NCBI GenBank assembly: GCA_000611775.1
Contig: KK106981.1
Coordinates: 8,541,431-8,605,430 of the forward strand
DNA: 64,000 nucleotides
From: Umbilicaria muhlenbergii
Lineage: Eukaryota > Ascomycota > Lecanoromycetes > Umbilicariales > Umbilicariaceae
Direction of reading: 5' to 3'
Shown here: in pieces, positions 32,484 to 44,303 of the stretch
Layout of the letters: each line of letters starts with the position of its first letter
Position numbering within the stretch: position 1 is the stretch's first letter
Program-made: the position numbers and the translations under genes
The notes under the pieces: generated by a model
What the model was told of the DNA's origin: nothing
Seen by the model: only the letters and a program-made list of their open reading frames with translations
Database searches by the model: none

Positions 32484-34574
32484 ATGTCTGCCACTCTTCG
32501 CTTTCTTGTACTGGCTTTCGCGGCTTTGAACACAGTCACAGCTCGTCCTCAAGCGCCATCGGCGAAAGTACGCAACGGCACCATCACGGGCGTCTACTCG
32601 TCCCCATACAACCAGGACTTTTTCTTAGGGATCCCATATGCTCAACCGCCAGTTGGGAATCTTCGTTACAGGGTTCCACAGTCCCTGAACACCACCTTTA
32701 GCACGCGTGCGGCAACGGCGTACTCTCCAGAATGCATAGGATACGGAGTAAGCATTAGCTCTGTCTTCTTCTGCTCCTTGGCTGACTTGATTGCAATCCT
32801 AGACTTCATCGTTTGTCTACAATAAATCCGAGGACTGTCTTACTCTTAATGTGGTGCGGCCTTCTGGAAACTACTCGAGGCCGCTCCCTGTGGCTGTATG
32901 GTTCCATGGGGGAGGTAATTATATGGGTGGCAGCGCTGACGAGTAAGTAAATCCAGTCATACTATTTATGTCTCTACAGAGTCCCCAAAATAGGAGCCTG
33001 CCTTGCTGATTGTGCGTTACAATGTAGGCGCTACAACCTCTCCTTCATTGTCCAGAATTCTGTTGCCATCGGAAAGCCTATAATGGGTGTTTCTGCCAAC
33101 TACCGACTCTCTGCGCTGGGCTTCCTTTTCAGCACCGAAGTGGCTGGGAGCGGCAATACCAATCTTGGCCTGCGAGATCAGCGTCTAGCGCTTCACTGGT
33201 TGCAAGAGAACATAGCCGCTTTTGGTGGCGACCCCACCAAGGTAACCATATGGGGGGAGTCAGCAGGTGCGTTCGATGTTGGCATGCATCTAACGGCCTA
33301 CGGCGGCCGCGACGACAAACTCTTCCGTGCTGCCATAATGGAGTCGGGTAATCCAATTGCCTACACCGCCCTCAATGGGACTCAATCGTATCAACCACTT
33401 TATGACCAGATCGTACAACAGGTAGGATGCTACAACGAGATCGATACATTACAATGTCTGCGAACAGTTCCAATTGCGCAGCTTAACGCCGTTATCATGA
33501 ACGCGCCCTACAACACAAGCTTCCAGGCTACCATCGATGGGGACTTCATCGAGAAATTCACATCTATTCAGCTTGCTGATGGGGAGTACGTGCATGTCCC
33601 GATCATCTCAGGCTTCAATACTGATGAGGGCACTCTGTTCGCTGCAATGGGTATCAATGACGACGCAGGCTTCCTCTATTATCTCGAGAGTAAGTTTACG
33701 ACCTACTCCCAGTTGCAAGGTTCGATTAAGGGGCAGTTGTTTACCCTGGCTTCCTCCTCGACTTCTTAGCCACGAGAAGGTTTCTCAGAGCATCCAGGTT
33801 GGGACTTGTAGCAGCGTTCGGACTCTACATTGGTCACTTCCAGGATTTCTGGGTGTCATTTTTTTTGGCTGAGTAGTCTAGGCCTCGAAGGGGAAACCTT
33901 CGTCTTATTTGAACCTGTTCTTGCTTCCTACAGGGTCTGAATTTCGCTGACTTTCTTGTACAGATACAACCCAAGCCACAGGCCTTCCACTCAAACCATT
34001 TTTGGCACAAGAGATTGCCGCAGCGTACCCTAACAACCCGGCCGACGGCATTCCTGCCGAAGTTTCGTCCGTCCCCGCATCTTTTGGTCTCGAGTACCGT
34101 CGGGTGGCCGAGTACACCGGGGACGCCATGTTCATCGCACCTCGAAGGTTGACTTGCGAAACCTGGGCAAAAGATGGGGTAGCGGCTTACTGTTACCGAT
34201 TCAACGCCATTCCCGCCGGGAATCCGTATTTCCTTGGGGTTACGCACGTGACTGAGGTGGCCTTTGTGTTCTACAACCTCAATGGATATGGCTACCCCGT
34301 CCCGCCGTTCCTGGGTAAACCACCGAGCTACGCAGCGCTTGCGCGTCTCATGACGAGCTCGTGGGCTAGCTTCGTGCACGACCTTGATCCCAACAGCTTC
34401 CGTGCCACGAATCTGAACGTGAGCGGAAACACCACGAGATGGCCGGCTTACAACGTGCAGAGTCCGATGAATTATGTTTTTGATGCGAACGTGTCGAGTT
34501 ACAGTGAGCCGGACACGATCAGGGCAACGGGGATCAGCTTGATCAACAGTGCGAATATTGCGTACAGGCGCTGA
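32484..34574 (+). CDS. Secreted type-B carboxylesterase/lipase
   Basis: Alpha/beta-hydrolase that cleaves carboxylic esters outside the cell. Exons 32484-32747, 32803-32942, 33028-33689 and 33964-34574 give 558 residues. A signal peptide ([20 protein letters not shown], likely cut before RPQAP) decides the start. Family landmarks in order: [20 protein letters not shown], the SEDCLTLNV disulphide region, the oxyanion loop WFHGGG, the nucleophile elbow GESAGA, the acid in FNTDEGTLF and the catalytic His in [12 protein letters not shown]. Several NxT/NxS sites suggest glycosylation. The third intron is 274 bp, long for this window, but joins [10 protein letters not shown] to NTTQATGLP in phase. 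The substrate is unknown. Confidence 0.92.
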
Positions 34575-36185
34575 TGCATATGGCTTTACACTGGCTATGG
34601 ATGGATTATGCTCATCATGTTCATACTTGTATTCGAGTATCATTTATGGTGGGAGTGAGGGCGAGGGTAACGGCCTAAATGTGATGTATCTCGTCCCAAA
34701 AGTACAAATTGGCTGCATATTCGTGGTGTCCAGTCTGGCGGGTTTCTGCTGCACTCTGCACCTGAGCGTATCGAGACAGGGATCGGAGACACCAAGTCGT
34801 GATCCCTGCCATGCGCAGGAACGTGGCCGGTTCGCATGATGCATTTGGTTTGTCTGCACTCTTGACATGTCATATCGCGTTCGTTGTAGAGGATCGAGAC
34901 GATGCCCGGCAGTAGAGTGTACCTTACCTTGTCCCTCTGCCAAAGAGGATTCAATTTCCGCTTCCCACCTTGGTCGCACTCGTCGCACTACTCGTTTGGT
35001 CAGATGTCCTCGTGCTAACTTAAGCGTCATGCTGATCCCCACTCCCCCGCACTATGCCGCTTCAACTGGACTGGCTTGGTGGGGCGTGAGTTCGTCCCAC
35101 TCGATCCTCGACGGCTGACCACCGCGCTGGCAGCATCTCGGACGTGCCCCACATTATGGCTTCAATGGTCTGGCGCCGATGGAGTCTTTGCACGATCAGG
35201 AGGCCATCGACGCCTCCTCTCTCCAACACATGGACGACATCTTCGTTCATGCTCGAGGCTCGTGCCAGCAGCTCGGAGGATCACATTCACAGCCCGTGAA
35301 GATTGAAGCTGTCAGCTTATGCACGCATGCAAGTCAGGTGTCATGGCTACGGGGCTTCAGGTTCCAGCTTTCTGGATCTACCGAGCACTCCGTATCGTTC
35401 TCCATCTTCCGTGACATCTCACTCGATTCTATAAGATTACCATTCCAAAGCCCCAGTCAACAGTCCGTATGCTGCCTTCTATGCTTCTTTCGTCTACATG
35501 GCCTTATCGTCCATTCCATGACATTATGTTCTTATCTTTCATGTTGCTATTTCCGTTTCTGTCAGCCTTGCTCTCATTTGCCAATGCCCGCATTTCGGCT
35601 TCTTGCTTGATATATTGCCTGCTGCTGCTGTGCGGCGTGACTCGCTTGCTGTGGCATGCCGTAACAGGATAGCTAGCCCACAGCTTTGCTCATGCACAAC
35701 CATTTTTAAGTCTCTAACGTACAAATCTGTCGATTTTCGGGACCAAGAGAGGTCTCGAATGTTCCAGTTTTCTTTCCTTGCAGATAAGGCTTCCACAGCC
35801 TCGTCCAGGTTGGGTCTGAGCATACCATTCTAGGATGGCCGTACACCGAAATACCATGACTAGGGGTAAGTCTGTCGAGTGAGAAACATTGAGCATAGTA
35901 ACAAGCCATGACATCCGTGCCAAAGCTACCCATCTGCTGTCATCTGTGACACCCGAAGCTACATACTCAGATACGCATTCGCTGTTGAAGGACGATCATT
36001 AAGTTCCAGAACGTGGCCTTTATGCAGCTTGCCTCAATACTTCTCAGCTGTGCTACTGGCTACATAGGAAAACCTAATGCCCACTTTTGTTACTTGAGAT
36101 TCTAAACGTGCTCGTCTTGAGTAACTTTCAAATCTTCCTTCATTACGACTTCATGCACCTCACTCAATTGGTGAATCTAGACACA
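34575..36185. other. Intergenic region between esterase and lectin relic
   Basis: About 1.6 kb with no recognisable gene, RNA or clear repeat. Confidence 0.5.
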
Positions 36186-37829
36186 ATGGCAGAGTTCCAC
36201 GATACCTTCAACCAGAGTCCCCATCAAACGTACAGGGGTGTCAATGTGCATCCGCCCCCCCAAACCTCGGAACAGGTCCCATAGGGGAAATCAGCACCGC
36301 AACACAATACTAACTCATTCTCCCACGCCTACCTACCCCTCTCTTGCTTCGACGTATGTACAACGTGATGGCATGAAGTCGCCTGGATTGTCGTCGATGG
36401 TGGACGCGGGATTCCAGAAAGAAGCTGTAGAGGACCAAGTTTATACAGCGCCCTCCAGCACTGAATTGAGAGCGAGAGAGAGGATAGAAGATAATATGTG
36501 GTATCTGACGAGCGTGGCTTCTCTTGGTCCTTATAGCTGCAACATGCATTGCAATTGCCGTGGGAGTTGCTCTAGGCGTGACCTTTGGGTGGCAATAAAT
36601 CCGGGTAAGAGATGCTCTGGCATCATGAGGCTCCTCCTCCACGAACAGAAGCTTCTATGCAAAGGTTACAGGCTTGGGCTCCAGCACCCGTCGCATCATC
36701 ATATTACTCCGCCACTGGAGCTTTCAATGGCACGGGTGTTACTTCCGCTGGCGAGTCCTATGGAACTGGCGATCATGGTGCCACACACATGTACTTTCAG
36801 CATCGTACGGGTTAGCTTCACGTCATACAGCTGGCTGCCGACGATTCTCGGAAAGGGGCTCGACCTTTGAAGTCGTCGCTACCAATGCTAAAAAAGGCAT
36901 ATCAATTTCTGCTGTGCCATATGCTTTTGAGAGCAAAGCGGCGGTGGGGCCTTTCAAACAACCATAACATCATTTGGTTGTAACTAATCGTTATACAGTG
37001 GTATAAATCTGCGGTTGACATGAACAATAGGACTGCAGAGAGAATCCAAGACAACGTGATCAACGTCTGGTCAGATGGTTCGATTGGCAAGCTGGGTCTG
37101 ATAGCTACAGACGATCCCACCGTAGCTGTGCAAGCCCTTTGGTACGGGAGCTACTATGGGAACGTTATATACTACCAAAAAAGCACCTCGAACCAAACCG
37201 ATCAAAGCGCTGGTATGCATCTGTGGTACGGAAACACCGGCAGCTCAATCCAGGAGCTCTCGTGGCTGGTTGGAGCGGACGAATGACGGCAAAGTACCTA
37301 TTCGAGGAATTCAACGGCTAGGGCGGTATCGGCTGCTACTACTGGGGATATGGCAGTGCCACCTATGTCATTATGGTGAATCTGTACTCGCTAGTTGGGA
37401 TCTGGTGGAAAGACTTGAACACCACCCTCACCAGCACTTCAATCCACCCGATCAACTCTACCGCCCAACAGACTTAATGCTTATTTTACCACTCCAGCCT
37501 CATGTTCGATCTCCGACGTGCAACGAGATACCTCATTGGGCTACATCGACTTCTTCTTCTTCAAGCAACACGCCAACCCCAGCGTCGGTGGCTACAACGT
37601 TAGCCGGGCCGCCGAAAACACCTCCGTAGTTACCTTAGACACTTTCGCCATTAATGGCTCAAAGGGCATGCCCGGCACGCACTTGACCTGCACAGCTCTG
37701 CCGGACAGTTCGGGCGGGGCGTCACTGCTTGTCTTCTTCCAGACCAGCGGGTCGGACGTGACGGAGTATCAACGTGACCTTAGTTTCGGGCAGTGGACGA
37801 CGTTGGAGATTCACATCCCACAAGATTGA
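36186..37829 (+). pseudogene. Broken fungal fucose-specific lectin gene
   Basis: Translated pieces match the fungal fucose-specific lectin family, which forms a beta-propeller that binds fucosylated glycans, here probably behind an N-terminal membrane anchor. Recognisable in order are MAEFHDTFNQSPHQTYRG, a hydrophobic anchor-like piece near 36510-36590, STFEVVATNAKKG, QALWYGSYYGNVIYY, GMHLWYGNTGSSIQEL, GGIGCYYWGYGSATYV and the C-terminal strand SLLVFFQTSGSDVTEYQRD, ending near 37829. The order is complete from end to end, but the reading frame is broken in several places, so it is most likely a fairly young pseudogene. Confidence 0.75.
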
Positions 37830-39571
37830 TGGCATGGAGAGGCTGTTTCCATTTGGCGGTGTTCGTATCGTGCGGGGAGTTTTCCGGGTATGGAAGCCAT
37901 AATGATGGTACGGAAAGTAGTTATGACAACGAAGATACGCTATGATAAGTGACTCTTTTCCCCACCAAGGGCTCTCGACAGCCCAACCGCCAGCACCGAC
38001 TCCGAACATGTAAAAGCCATGGAGCAATCCCCTACTCTCTCTATCCTCCCTCTTCCCCCCACCCAAAAGACCAAACATCAATATCCCTTGCCCCGCTATC
38101 CAGCAGCTCTCCAGCTCGAGACTAAGACCGCCTGGCCCTCACCGTCTTTCCCTGTCTCTCTCTCTCTCTGTCTCCCACCCTTCTCTCCATATAGAAAGCT
38201 AACCCGCCTTTTCTCCTTTCCCCCTCCTCGATCCTACCCCCACGAACTTCATAAACAGCGCGCGCACCTGGCGCTTCTTACCGGGAACCCCTCCCCCAAA
38301 GACCCTCCTTTTCTCCTTTCCCCCTCCTCGATCCTACCCCCACGAACTTCATAAACAGCGCGCGCACCTGGCGCTTCTTACCGGGAACCCCTCCCCCAAA
38401 GACCCCTCCACCGCGGAAGCATCCTAGATGGCCAGCCCAAGTTGCATACGCCCCGGCCGCCTCTAAATGGTAACGAGCGCATCCCATCAACAACAGGTCC
38501 CATTCATATTCGACTGCAGTACCGGCAGCTGAGCAGTCCAGTGGTATGGATCACTCTATTCCCCCAAATTCGCCACGTCCCCCGTCACAGAGAAGCAATC
38601 AGCCGATGACGAAGTACGAGTAGAAACGTCAGTTAAATGCCGCCCGCCGCGTGAAGAATGCGCGCATACCGTCAACACTTTTTTATCCTTTATAGCAGTC
38701 CTCCCAAAGACGGCGGAGTTCGAACCTTTCACATCGCGCAAAGGGAGGACTTCCTTTATCGGAGAAATCAAGCGCGAGGGCGCCGTGTACCATCCATACT
38801 CACTTTCTACGAAAGAACAACGACGAGAGTGCGTCTGACCGGTCGATCTACTGTCGAGGACACCCTAAATATTCTGAACGCATAATCGCCATTCGATCTG
38901 CTGGGTTTATTTCGGGTGGTGCTTGCTTAGGTAGTGTGGGTAGGGGTAGGGGCCAACGACAATCAGTGTGTTGGGTGGAATGTTGGAAGATCGATTGGTG
39001 TGCCATGATAATTGAGAAGACGAATGAGGGTGGGGAGGCGGACCGGGGAGCGGGAAGGAGGCACGGAACAAGGCGTTATTGAAGTGGAGGTGGGCGAGCC
39101 GAGCATAGATCGCCAGGCTGCCACACTCCCAGGACTGTGTGGGGCGTATTTGTAATCTATCTCGATACTGGGCGTCACACATTCACGTGCGCGTCGACTC
39201 TCCAAATGTTCAAGATCGTGAAAAAGGCCTCAAAGCTGGATTGCAATCTATCATGGTATCGAGCAGGAAGACGAAAGATTTGCACGGCTTTTCCATCTGC
39301 TTTTTGTTGCTTGGAAAAAACGAAATGAAAGAAGGGAAAAAGGTAAGCTAGAACAGATCAGGAGGAGAGCGAGTATATTTGCGAAACGCCGGGAGTAAAC
39401 AAATTGGTATATCACGTCCACCGTTACAGCAGCAGTAGTAAGAAAGGAAGAGGGAGATGGAGAGGAAGACGCCGCGCCAGATTGCTAGACCGCAGGCTCT
39501 TTGTTTCCGCAGCAAAACTTCAAGGGGTATTTCTTCGCATCATATCAAGGCATCAGAATCGAAGACAGACA
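37830..39571. other. Intergenic region with a pyrimidine-rich stretch
   Basis: About 1.7 kb. A C/T-rich stretch at 38040-38250 leads into a 100-bp tandem duplication listed separately. No gene was supported; the right end should contain the terminator of the KH-domain gene. Confidence 0.5.
38207..38405 (+). repeat. Near-perfect 100-bp tandem duplication
   Basis: Two adjacent copies (38207-38305 and 38307-38405) are identical over 99 bases, beginning CCTTTTCTCCTTTCCCCCTC and ending CCCCAAAGACCC, with a period of exactly 100 bp. Such identity suggests a very recent event or an assembly artefact. Confidence 0.9.
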
Positions 39572-42500
39572 TCAGGGGGAATCATGGCTGTAACGAGGAG
39601 GCCCAATAGGGGCCGGGTATCCAGAAGTAGAATGGGAGGTGCTCGGTCGCCCGCTGTCGAAGGAGGCGCGAGGGTCGTGTTTGGGCGTGGTGTCACCAGG
39701 AACACCACCGAAAGGAAATTTGTTTTCGTAACGTGCCGGCCAGCCGTTGTGCCCGTCGTCTTCGGGCAGGTTGACTCCACTGTCATTCCATGGGTTGCGG
39801 TAGCCGCTGTCCCGGGATTCCATGGACACGAGAGAGGCTTTGGATGCATTGCTTGATGCATGTTTGAAGAAAGAACCGGGAGATCCGGAATGGTTCTTAC
39901 GGCGATCGAGGAATGAGGATATGGAGGAAATGCTACCGGGCTTCCGCAGCTTTTCGAACAGCGAACCACGCTCGCTGGCGTCGTCCCCAAATGTAGATCT
40001 GGTGGGCGAATCTGTGACGAGAGGAGCTGGTGCGTGTTGTAACAATTTCGAATCAAAGAAAGGGAGTGATTCTTCGAAAGAATCTGATTTGGGTCGAGGA
40101 ATCGCACCTTTGACAGTGGCGGCGTCTAAGCCATGTGCGACTAAGCGTGCAACCAGGAAGTCAATTGCATCTTTGAGTCCACCAGCATTGTTGCGAGTGT
40201 ACGCAAGAAGTAGCCGTTCTTCAGTGATGGGGCCTGCGTCTTCTGCCGGCTTTGAGTCGTTATTGAAAGTGGGTGAGGTACCTGTTGGCCTTTCTATAGG
40301 CCTCTCGACCCGTCTCTCCGCCTGTTTCGCCTCCTCGCGGATATGCAGGTCGACCTCATACTGGGTCTTGAGCTTCTGACGTACTTCGGTCTCGAATTCA
40401 ATGGATTTGAAGAACTCCTTTAACTGCGGTGTCCCGGGCAGGATAATCTCGTGGCTTTCTGGGACCATGCCCTGTAATAATGTAAGCCCTTGCACCACAG
40501 ATAAGGTTTTCGACGGCACAAACAAGAAATTCATCGACCGCTTGCGGTACCTGGTATTCAGGTCCAGATATAGTCACTACATCACTGGCCATTTCGGTAC
40601 TCGGGAAGTCGATCTTGCAATTCCATTTCTTCTCGAGTTCGTCGATCTCGTTCATACGAGCGATGAGTTCTCTATGGTACAGGCGATTGATGACGACGGT
40701 CTCTGAGACGAATTCCGCGTCCTTTACGGCATCACAGACTTGTCAGACGTCTGTAGATGGCTCATAGATAGATGTAGGCGATGCCTCTTCCAGCTCGCCG
40801 GGTTCACGTACCACTTTCTCGACCATGTCCATGATCTCCTGCTTCACCATGTCCAAGCTCTGGGCATTGCGAGCAGGTGTACGGCAAATCACGTTGTCGA
40901 CTTTGATGTCGTCGTCTTCCTTGCCAATGCCACCACGGTCCATGGCATTGGAGAATTTGACGAATACAGAGTACTTCTTCATGATCCGTTGGATGTGTTG
41001 ACCACCGATGCCAATAATGCGCTTGTGGTACTGGTCTGGCACATGGAACGAGATGGAAGCTGGCATCTCCTGCTCTACGAGATCAAGACCGTTCTTGGTG
41101 GCTTCGTACTGTGCCCCGCACACGTCAATGTAGAAATTGTATTCGTTGAACCCATCGAAGATGATCTGAACGTTACCTGTTTAACCATGGTCAGCGGCCG
41201 TTAGTCTCACGTTCTCATATGATAGCACTTACTTTGCCCCATGATCTTGTTAATCTTGCCGTTCTTCTTGCCGCTCACGAACTCCTTGTGCTCGTTGGCG
41301 AGCTCGATCTTGACACGCATTTGATACTGCGCACGCTTCACGAAAGGAATCTGATGGATGACCATCATTGCGGCTTTCACTGCATCGTCTGACCCATTGA
41401 TGGAGAAGGTGAATTTGTCGAAGCTCACATCGGCACCGGAATTCGTGCAAATGTCAGAGAGCATAGTGCGGATGTCAGATGGAGATGGAGCACGCATAGT
41501 ATTTCCCTGGATGGAGTCTGGCGGCAAGATCCACCAGGATGCACTGTAAAACTGGCCAGCCTACGACATCGTGAGCGGACGTGGAACAATGATTGTAGTG
41601 CCTCGAAACATACCAAAGCCATGATCTCCCTCACAGTGCGCTCCACGTGCAGGATTTCGGTGCCTTGCACTCTAATCAAGCCACGCTGGCTTCCCAGTTG
41701 TGGAAAGAGAACGTAAGAGCCATTCATCTCCATGACCTTGCGGACCTTGTCGAGGCGGTCGAGCAGGATGCTGTCGATCTTGTGCGCCGAGACCATAACG
41801 TCCTTAACATAACACTTCGTATTCAAGACCAACTCGTGGAGCTTCTTTTTGGCCTGGTTGATGTTGTCCTGGCTGTCTCCAGTTATGTATACCTCGTCCT
41901 CTCCTCTCCGGTGCGCTCCTGGCGGGGTATAACCGTAAATGCGGGGGAACGGTGGAGGGAAGTAAATGGCGGTGTTCGATGCAGACTCGATCAGCCTGAT
42001 ATTCTTTCTGGTCCGACCACAAATGATGGTATGCAGTGACAATTCGAGCTTCATGACGTCGACAGTACGTTTCAGCTACATCGCCAGTCAGCTACCAATA
42101 TCCACATCTCCGCCGAGGTGACGTACAATCTGATCAATCATGATGAGAATCCTCGTCTTCGCATGTTCTGAGCTTTCGGGATCACCGTATATTGCAATGC
42201 GCAGTCGCTGGTCAAGCCCTTGATCGGTGCTGTTGCCGTAGCTTGCACCCGGCGCCTCTGGATCCGAGGGTTTGGGGTTGAGCAGGAAGATATCAGTGCC
42301 GGTGAACTTTGCAAGAATGTTGATGTGATCAAGGACGTTTGCTCGAATCCCGTTCGACGCTGCATCAAGAACCAGGTTCGTATCAATATCAACGATGGCA
42401 CACCTCTATTTCCATCGTCAGCCGCAAGTCCCTTCACCCGTGACGAGAGTGCGTCTCACCAACGCGATTGGTGTCTCATTCAAAATTTTGGCCCTCATCT

Positions 42501-43002
42501 TCTGCACCGTGTCTGCATCACCCGATACGCACACATTCGTTACCAGCCCTTTCAAAGGTCTTCGCTGCAACGCCGCCGATGATTTCGGCTCCGAAGATGT
42601 CACCGCCGCCTCGAGACGTCCTCCACTTGCTTCGCTCAAGGTGCGACATAATCGTCTCAGATTCTCCACGTTGTTGGCGTGGACTGGTAGCTTGTGCGTG
42701 GGGACCCCATCTTCGGTCCCATCCGGATGTGTCCAGCGTGGGAAGGCTCCCGGACTCGCGTGCAGCACTTCCTCCACGTCCGGCCCCGTCAGGCTTGACG
42801 CGAAAGGCACGTTGAAGGACAGGTTGACGTTGGTCTCGGCGGGTGTGAGCGGTGTCATTGGGGTCGTGCCGTTCAAGGAACGTTTGATGGGCGGTGGTGG
42901 GATTGAGGTGTCCATGTTTGGCCGTGACATGCCAAAGGCCGCGGGGGTCATTTTCTCCCAGCCGTGACGGGCCTGGCCAGTGAAGTTACTCAGCTTCTGC
43001 AT
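39572..43002 (-). CDS. Multi-KH-domain RNA-binding protein
   Basis: Predicted cytoplasmic RNA-binding protein with several K-homology folds, of the type of yeast YLL032C. Exons 43002-42460, 42405-42127, 42075-41614, 41560-41233, 41176-40812, 40721-40524 and 40471-39572 keep phase throughout and give 1024 residues. KH-like signatures are IICGRTRKNI (about 291-300), GKKNGKIN (about 524-531) and IIGIGGQHI (about 591-599, the canonical GxxG loop); further KH-like repeats are diverged. The C-terminal 200 residues are Ser/Gly/Pro-rich and probably disordered. Intron 40722-40811 is the least sure: it has a strong GTACGT donor and CTGAC branch but an AAAG acceptor, and without it an in-frame stop occurs. 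The start ATG gives a basic, Pro-rich lead-in. Confidence 0.85.
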
Positions 43003-44303
43003 GGTTCGGTGACGACCTGGGGCTGCGGTCAGCGGGAAGGAGGGTGTCTGTAGGGTGTGCCTGTGGTCTGCGGTGGCTGAAGTGGATTGGCATCAAGTCT
43101 AAGTGGGTTGTGGACTGGTAGTGGACTGGTGCTGCACTTGGTGCTGCACTGGAGATAGCTTAGCGCTCGAGTGGCCGCTGGCAGAGAGTGGCAGTGTTCC
43201 GGAGCAAGCGTACAAGCGAAGGCAGCAGGAAATCTCCGGGCCAAGCCTACCTTACCTAGTGCTGGCCTCGGTGCGGAGTCCAGTGCGGAATACGTAAGGA
43301 GGCAAGTAATGCGGTCATGCTAAACTATCGCGACCTGATGCACTGCTACAGTGGACCAAGGTGGAATGGGCACCCCGAAAAGATGTTCATCCCGCTGCCT
43401 CGCTTTACTCGCATTACTCGTACTCGTCCTTGTCCCTCACGCGAGCACTGACGGAATCATTGACGGATCGAGATTCTCGAACCAATCACGGCTTTTGGCT
43501 GGGAAGTGTCTCTCCGCTTGTATTGCTGTTCCTGTTCCTGGCGAGGAACCCGTCAAGACGAACGAACCATACAGGATTGGTAATCCTCGGAGTGGCAATC
43601 ATAAGGTAACAACCAAGCATGACGGTGATCATGTATGTGGTGTCTGAGTCGAGGGCGAGGACGAGGGCGAGGACGAGCTATTTTAGATGCGTTGGTGCCA
43701 CCAGTCCGGCCGTCGGAAGATTCGGCATGTGAATCACAAGGTCTTTTCAGCTTTGCAAAGGGAAGGAAGCGTTCACGTTGATAATGATGACTGCCCGCCT
43801 GATCAACTGCGACTGCGGAAGCAGACGCAGAAGATACCGGACCTGACCCTTCTCGGCTCCGAGGCCGAGACCGCGCCGGTCAAGGGATGTGGTCATCGTC
43901 ACTCACCGCTTGCATGCACTGTGAATTGTCTCCCTTGAGTACTCGGAATTGCATGTCGATGTGTTCGTCTACTCCGAGTATGCTGTCACTCGATCCGAAA
44001 AAATCATGTCACGTGATAGAGCGGGCTCTATATCTACAGGAGGCAGGAAATCATTATTGTGCATGCATAGCAGAGCTGTATCCAATTACACGGCAGACTA
44101 GCTAAATAAGGGAGACAAGGACCAGAGATAAGACATGGCTTTCGTCATCCCTGTCCGCTTCATCTCCTTCTTCCCCAATAAAGCACGTAGTAGTACAAGA
44201 CTTACTCAAGCTTGGCCCCATTTGGTTCTTGCAAATATGCCCAACTCGTCCATGATAGCAGCCGCTCGCTCTGACGGGCTATATGCCTGACATGCCATTA
44301 CCA
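43003..44303. other. Promoter region of the KH gene and 3' end of the CCCH gene
   Basis: About 1.3 kb between two minus-strand genes. Imperfect GTGGACTGGT and GTGCTGCACT repeats lie at 43100-43155 near the KH gene start, and a (GAGGGCGAGGAC)2 run near 43652-43675. No coding gene was supported. Confidence 0.5.

Noticed and set aside
33834-34643. 269-codon minus-strand frame
   Set aside because: It is the antisense shadow of carboxylesterase exon 4, which has catalytic motifs and correct splicing.
38019-38354. 111-codon Pro/Ser-rich plus-strand frame
   Set aside because: Composition follows from the pyrimidine-rich DNA and the 100-bp duplication; no domain.
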